Positions 7,441 to 10,813 of a stretch of 10,813 nucleotides of DNA are shown piece after piece. Location: NCBI GenBank assembly GCA_003142355.1, contig PLMF01000172.1, positions 1,575 through 12,387 on the forward strand. Direction: 5' to 3'. This DNA comes from Bryobacterales bacterium. GTDB taxonomy: Bacteria > Acidobacteriota > Terriglobia > Bryobacterales > Bryobacteraceae. The notes beneath the pieces are model-generated. The model did no database searches. It worked only from the letters and a program-made list of their open reading frames with translations, and was not told the origin of the DNA. Every line of letters begins with the position of its first letter. Positions within the stretch are counted from its first letter, which is position 1. Both the position numbers and the translations under genes were made by a program.

Positions 7441-7880
7441 GGCCGCACCCGTTCGATGAGACCAGTGGGCAGGCCCAGGCGCCCTCGCCAGCGCTTTTCA
7501 GCGCGCGCCATCCGGCCGCCGTCGGTCGCATGATCCATGCCCAGCAGGTGCAGCAGGCCGTGCAACATGAGGATCTGGACCTCCTGCCCCGTGTTGTGGC
7601 CGAAAGCGCGGGCCTGGGCGCGGGCGCGGAGAAAAGAGATCGCGATGTCGCCCAGTCGGGGGCCCGCAACCGGGAATGACAGCACGTCCGTGGCGTAATC
7701 CTTGCCCAGGAATTTGCAATTCAGGCGGCGCAATTCGGCATCGCCGGTGATCAGGCAGTCGAAGGGGCGGCCCTGCGCCACTTCCACCTGAAGGCGGCGG
7801 GCGAATCGCTCGATCGCCCGGCGGCTAAGATCCGCCGGAACGCGCCGGAACGTAACGGTGCTGCTTTGGGGTGCAGACAT
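7437..7880 (-). CDS. ybeY: Endoribonuclease / rRNA maturation factor YbeY
   Basis: A 147-residue YbeY (UPF0054): a zinc-dependent single-strand endoribonuclease acting in 16S rRNA 3'-end maturation and 70S quality control. The diagnostic H-x3-H-x5-H motif is HGLLHLLGMDH (H107, H111, H117). The upstream block DYATDVLSFP (61-70) followed by GDIAIS (77-82) is also typical. The usual acidic run after the third histidine (H-D/E-D/E) is replaced by HATDGGRM. Start ATG 7880 lies seven bases after the phoH stop, and the TGA overlaps the corC-like ATG. It works in the same process as Era, whose gene follows two places later. Confidence 0.94.
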   Translation of the reverse strand: MSAPQSSTVTFRRVPADLSRRAIERFARRLQVEVAQGRPFDCLITGDAELRRLNCKFLGKDYATDVLSFPVAGPRLGDIAISFLRARAQARAFGHNTGQEVQILMLHGLLHLLGMDHATDGGRMARAEKRWRGRLGLPTGLIERVRP

Positions 7881-7887
7881 GGCGCGC

Positions 7888-8907
<1,020 letters not shown>

Positions 8908-9012
8908 TGAGTGGGTGCTGAGTACCTCCAAGCCGGGAAAAACGACGACAGAATAGGACGGCCAAACCGGAGTGGTTCGAAGCTTCGTCAACCCGCTTGC
9001 GCGAGCGGCTGA

Positions 9013-9033
9013 AAACCATCTGGTTTCATTATA
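9013..9033 (-). promoter_or_regulatory. Candidate phoH operon promoter with overlapping dyad
   Basis: On the minus strand a perfect TATAAT reads from 9033 to 9028, about 120 bases upstream of the phoH ATG. Directly downstream, where transcription would start, is the dyad AAACCA-TC-TGGTTT (9013-9026). No good -35 hexamer is seen at 17 bases; a TTGACT lies too close (six bases). The box plus dyad suggests an initiation region with a possible operator, but no regulator is implied by the sequence. Confidence 0.4.
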
Positions 9034-9061
9034 CCGGAGAGTCAAGGGCGGTGGTGGCTCC

Positions 9062-9087
9062 GCCTTGCTTATCCGCCTTGCCTATCC
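9062..9087. repeat. Two tandem 13-base units between the TIGR03437 gene and phoH
   Basis: GCCTTGCTTATCC (9062-9074) is followed at once by GCCTTGCCTATCC (9075-9087), differing at one base. It sits immediately past the stop of the gene at 9089-10486. Function unknown; replication slippage is the simplest origin. Confidence 0.6.
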
Positions 9088-9088
9088 A

Positions 9089-10486
9089 CTAGGGCACGCT
9101 GTAAGCCGCGTCCTGGGAGGCTACCAGTTTGCCATCCACATAGAGCTGGAAGGTGGTGGTGCGCGTCTTGGGCGCCCCCGGAGAGATCTGCAGGAAGCCG
9201 CCGAAGGTGCTCAAGTAAGAGTGGCTGGTTCTATCGATGACAAATCGCGAGCCGGCGGGAGCACTGCCGGAAGTGATCGCAAACCCCGTTGAAGCAGGAG
9301 GACTGGCGACGTTGGGCAGCGGTAGCACCTGCGACGCGAGGGCCCACACGGGGTCTATTAGCTTGCCCGGAATCATGTTGCCCGGGAACGGAGAACAGAC
9401 CGCGTTCAGGCAGCTCGACAAATTCCACACCGGCTTGAATTCCGCGCTACTGAAATCGCCGGCCCTGGCCTGCGGCGTCGGCACGACAATGGTCGCCTGG
9501 TAGGTACCTTTAGGGGGGTCGAACATGATGAGGGCCTGCACCGCCTCGCCGGCGGCTACCAAGCTGAAGGGTTTCGCATCGGGCTTGATATCGAAGGCCG
9601 CCGAGAACCCGCCGGCCACCGGCAAGACGGAGGCGCCGATGGACGGAGATAATGACGTCGCAAACGCGGGCGGCTGATTGAGCTCGGTGGGTGGATACAG
9701 CTCGGCAATCGTGCCGGTCACGTTGGCCACGTTGGAACCCGCTGCGATGCCCACATCGGTCACATTGCTCTGCCAGGCGCCGGAGCGGATATACAGGCGG
9801 CCGGACATCGGAGAAGGGGGAACTACGTTCAGTTGGTACACGCCGGGAAAGCCCGGCGCGAGCCCGGCGAACGGCACGGCAGCCTTGGCGTCGCCAACGT
9901 ATACTTCAAATGGATCCACCGTGCGGTTGAGCGGCTCGGCTGAGGCGCCGCCATTCTCGGACGGCACAGCCGGGCTCACCGGGCCGAGACCCGTGGCATA
10001 GAGTATGATTGTGGACCCGTCCAGCGTATCCACCGGTTGAAACGCGCCGTTGAACACCAGGGCCGGCCCCGAGCCGGATCCATCTTTGGTAAAGATCGCC
10101 GGAGCATCCAGGACCAGCCGCAGATTGAACGCGGCGCTGGCGCCTTCAGCCGTGGTAACCGTCACCGGCACTACGCTGTTCTGAGGGATGGCGATCTCAA
10201 AAGGAACCAGAAAGTTGACCTGGTTCGCCGAAACGTACTTCACAGGCGCGGCCACGCCGGCCACCGACACCGATGTTTCGCCGAGCTTCTTGGGGAGCGG
10301 CACGCTCGAAGCAAACGAAACCGCCGCCGCCAGCTTCGTGCCATAAATCGACGCCCAGCATCCCGGCGACAAAGTTGCGCCGGACGAGGCACCGTTGATG
10401 ATAGCAGCAATGACGGGCTGCGCTTGAAGCCGGGCAATCGACATGGCGATGGCTGCCCAGAAAAACACGCTTCTCAGAGAAAGCAC
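9089..10486 (-). CDS. Exported protein with Solibacter-type TIGR03437 domain
   Basis: A 465-residue secreted protein. Residues 1-22 form a signal peptide (LSLRSVFFWAAIAMSIARLQA, cut before QPVIAAI). Residues about 24-245 match the TIGR03437 domain of Solibacter exported proteins: INGASSGATLSPGCWASIYGTKLA, KYVSANQVNFLVPFEI, ILYATGLGPVSPAVP, GDAKAAVPFAGLAPGFPGVYQLN, then QSNVTDVGIA. That domain is commonly C-terminal, whereas here it comes first. It is followed by a beta-rich region of about 215 residues containing AGDFSSAEF (342-350) and FPGNMIPGKLIDPV (367-380), which ends in LPLPN. These motifs resemble stretches of acidobacterial TonB-receptor-like proteins. The start is GTG 10486 with AAGG about nine bases upstream. 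The function is unknown; the cell surface or periplasm is the likely location. Confidence 0.85.
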   Translation of the reverse strand: MLSLRSVFFWAAIAMSIARLQAQPVIAAIINGASSGATLSPGCWASIYGTKLAAAVSFASSVPLPKKLGETSVSVAGVAAPVKYVSANQVNFLVPFEIAIPQNSVVPVTVTTAEGASAAFNLRLVLDAPAIFTKDGSGSGPALVFNGAFQPVDTLDGSTIILYATGLGPVSPAVPSENGGASAEPLNRTVDPFEVYVGDAKAAVPFAGLAPGFPGVYQLNVVPPSPMSGRLYIRSGAWQSNVTDVGIAAGSNVANVTGTIAELYPPTELNQPPAFATSLSPSIGASVLPVAGGFSAAFDIKPDAKPFSLVAAGEAVQALIMFDPPKGTYQATIVVPTPQARAGDFSSAEFKPVWNLSSCLNAVCSPFPGNMIPGKLIDPVWALASQVLPLPNVASPPASTGFAITSGSAPAGSRFVIDRTSHSYLSTFGGFLQISPGAPKTRTTTFQLYVDGKLVASQDAAYSVP

Positions 10487-10725
10487 AATATTCGGACCTT
10501 AATCACGATATCATGTTCTCCCCCGACCGATTCGCTTACGCACTCAGCGACACCGAAGCCGCCCGCCGCACGATGCGCGCCAAGGCTGAGCTGCTCTGCA
10601 GATGCAAGCTGGAATCACCGCTCCCGCCGAGGTTCGTATGCTGACGCCCCGAAAAGTTTCTGCAGTGCTGAGCAGGGCAAGGGGGCCTCAAACGCCGGCC
10701 CCCTCGCCCTGCACCCCCTTCCCCG
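10487..10725. other. Intergenic stretch with a possible truncated rightward gene start
   Basis: No solid gene is seen. A rightward frame at 10513-10644 starts MFSPDRFAYALSDTEAARR and stops after 43 residues. It has no clear ribosome binding site, but it is placed where a gene divergent from the TIGR03437 gene would begin, so it may be the broken 5' end of a gene cut by the junction at about 10726. The hairpin described separately lies at 10672-10712. Confidence 0.35.
10672..10712 (-). terminator. Strong 16-base-pair GC-rich hairpin, orientation uncertain
   Basis: Arms 10672-10687 (GCAGGGCAAGGGGGCC) and 10697-10712 (GGCCCCCTCGCCCTGC) flank a nine-base loop. Read on the plus strand there is one A-C mismatch. 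Read on the minus strand that position becomes a G-U pair and the stem is complete, which favours a role in leftward RNA. No T run follows directly on either side, so a canonical terminator is not proven. A REP-like palindrome is the main alternative. Confidence 0.45.
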
Positions 10726-10813
10726 CAGCGCGGCGTAGTCTTCCAGAATGCTCTCCGCGCGGGTAACGTTCTCGGCTTCCCCTTCGATCTCAAGATTGTT
10801 GTCCACCAGTTGA
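10726..10813 (-). pseudogene. Truncated second copy of the phoH 5' region (runs off the window)
   Basis: These bases align to 8722-8809 (offset 2004) with about ten differences in 88 by hand count. They encode [20 protein letters not shown] and on to ILEDYAAL, matching residues about 36-62 of the PhoH protein, with only two residue changes. Homology ends at about 10726, after which the frame runs into unrelated arginine-rich sequence. The ATPase domain is therefore absent on this side. The 5' end of the copy lies beyond the right edge. Confidence 0.82.

Noticed and set aside
10615..10806. Leftward frame beginning [13 protein letters not shown] as a possible small PhoH-like gene
   Set aside because: After about 25 PhoH-like residues it passes the breakpoint into arginine/proline-rich sequence. 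The true N-terminus lies outside the window, so it is better described as a truncated copy.

Overview
The window looks like chromosomal DNA of a Solibacter/Bryobacter-type acidobacterium. The strongest evidence is the gene at 9089-10486, which carries the exported domain catalogued as TIGR03437, a family expanded in Candidatus Solibacter. The GC-rich sequence and the dense minus-strand core operon fit this. The assignment is an inference from family content, not a measurement.

Layout. Positions 1-80 hold the last 25 codons of a Cys/Met-metabolism PLP enzyme (+). Positions 177-1996 hold a two-gene cassette on the minus strand: an AAA_21/ABC-type ATPase, then a DUF4276 (TOPRIM-like) protein whose GTG start overlaps the ATPase stop. 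This pair has the build of an OLD/PARIS-like anti-phage module and is visibly lower in GC than its surroundings. Positions 2222-2627 are two gene remnants joined back to back: the last 112 codons of an SMP-30/gluconolactonase-like gene (-) and a second copy of the PLP-enzyme 3' end (+). An exported FAD-dependent oxidoreductase (2656-4089, +) follows, convergent with the intact SMP-30-like gene (4101-4979, -).

Positions 4101-8907 form one tight minus-strand run, transcribed phoH, ybeY, corC/hlyC-like, era, BON-domain lipid-barrier-type protein, SMP-30-like. Neighbours overlap by 4, 8, 11 and 4 bases or are separated by 7. The first four genes are the classical ribosome-maturation/RNA-metabolism cluster. 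The last two are exported proteins added to its end. A TATAAT box overlapped by a dyad lies about 120 bases upstream of phoH. Upstream of that, on the same strand, is the TIGR03437 gene, and the right edge of the window carries a truncated second copy of the phoH N-terminal region.

The unusual feature is architecture. Both ends of the window show the junction pattern of a tandem duplication of about 1.9-2.0 kb, with copies roughly 88-90% identical by hand count. In the left duplication, the place where the first copy of the FAD oxidoreductase should lie is occupied by the ATPase/DUF4276 cassette. No tRNA, rRNA, CRISPR array or transposase was recognised.
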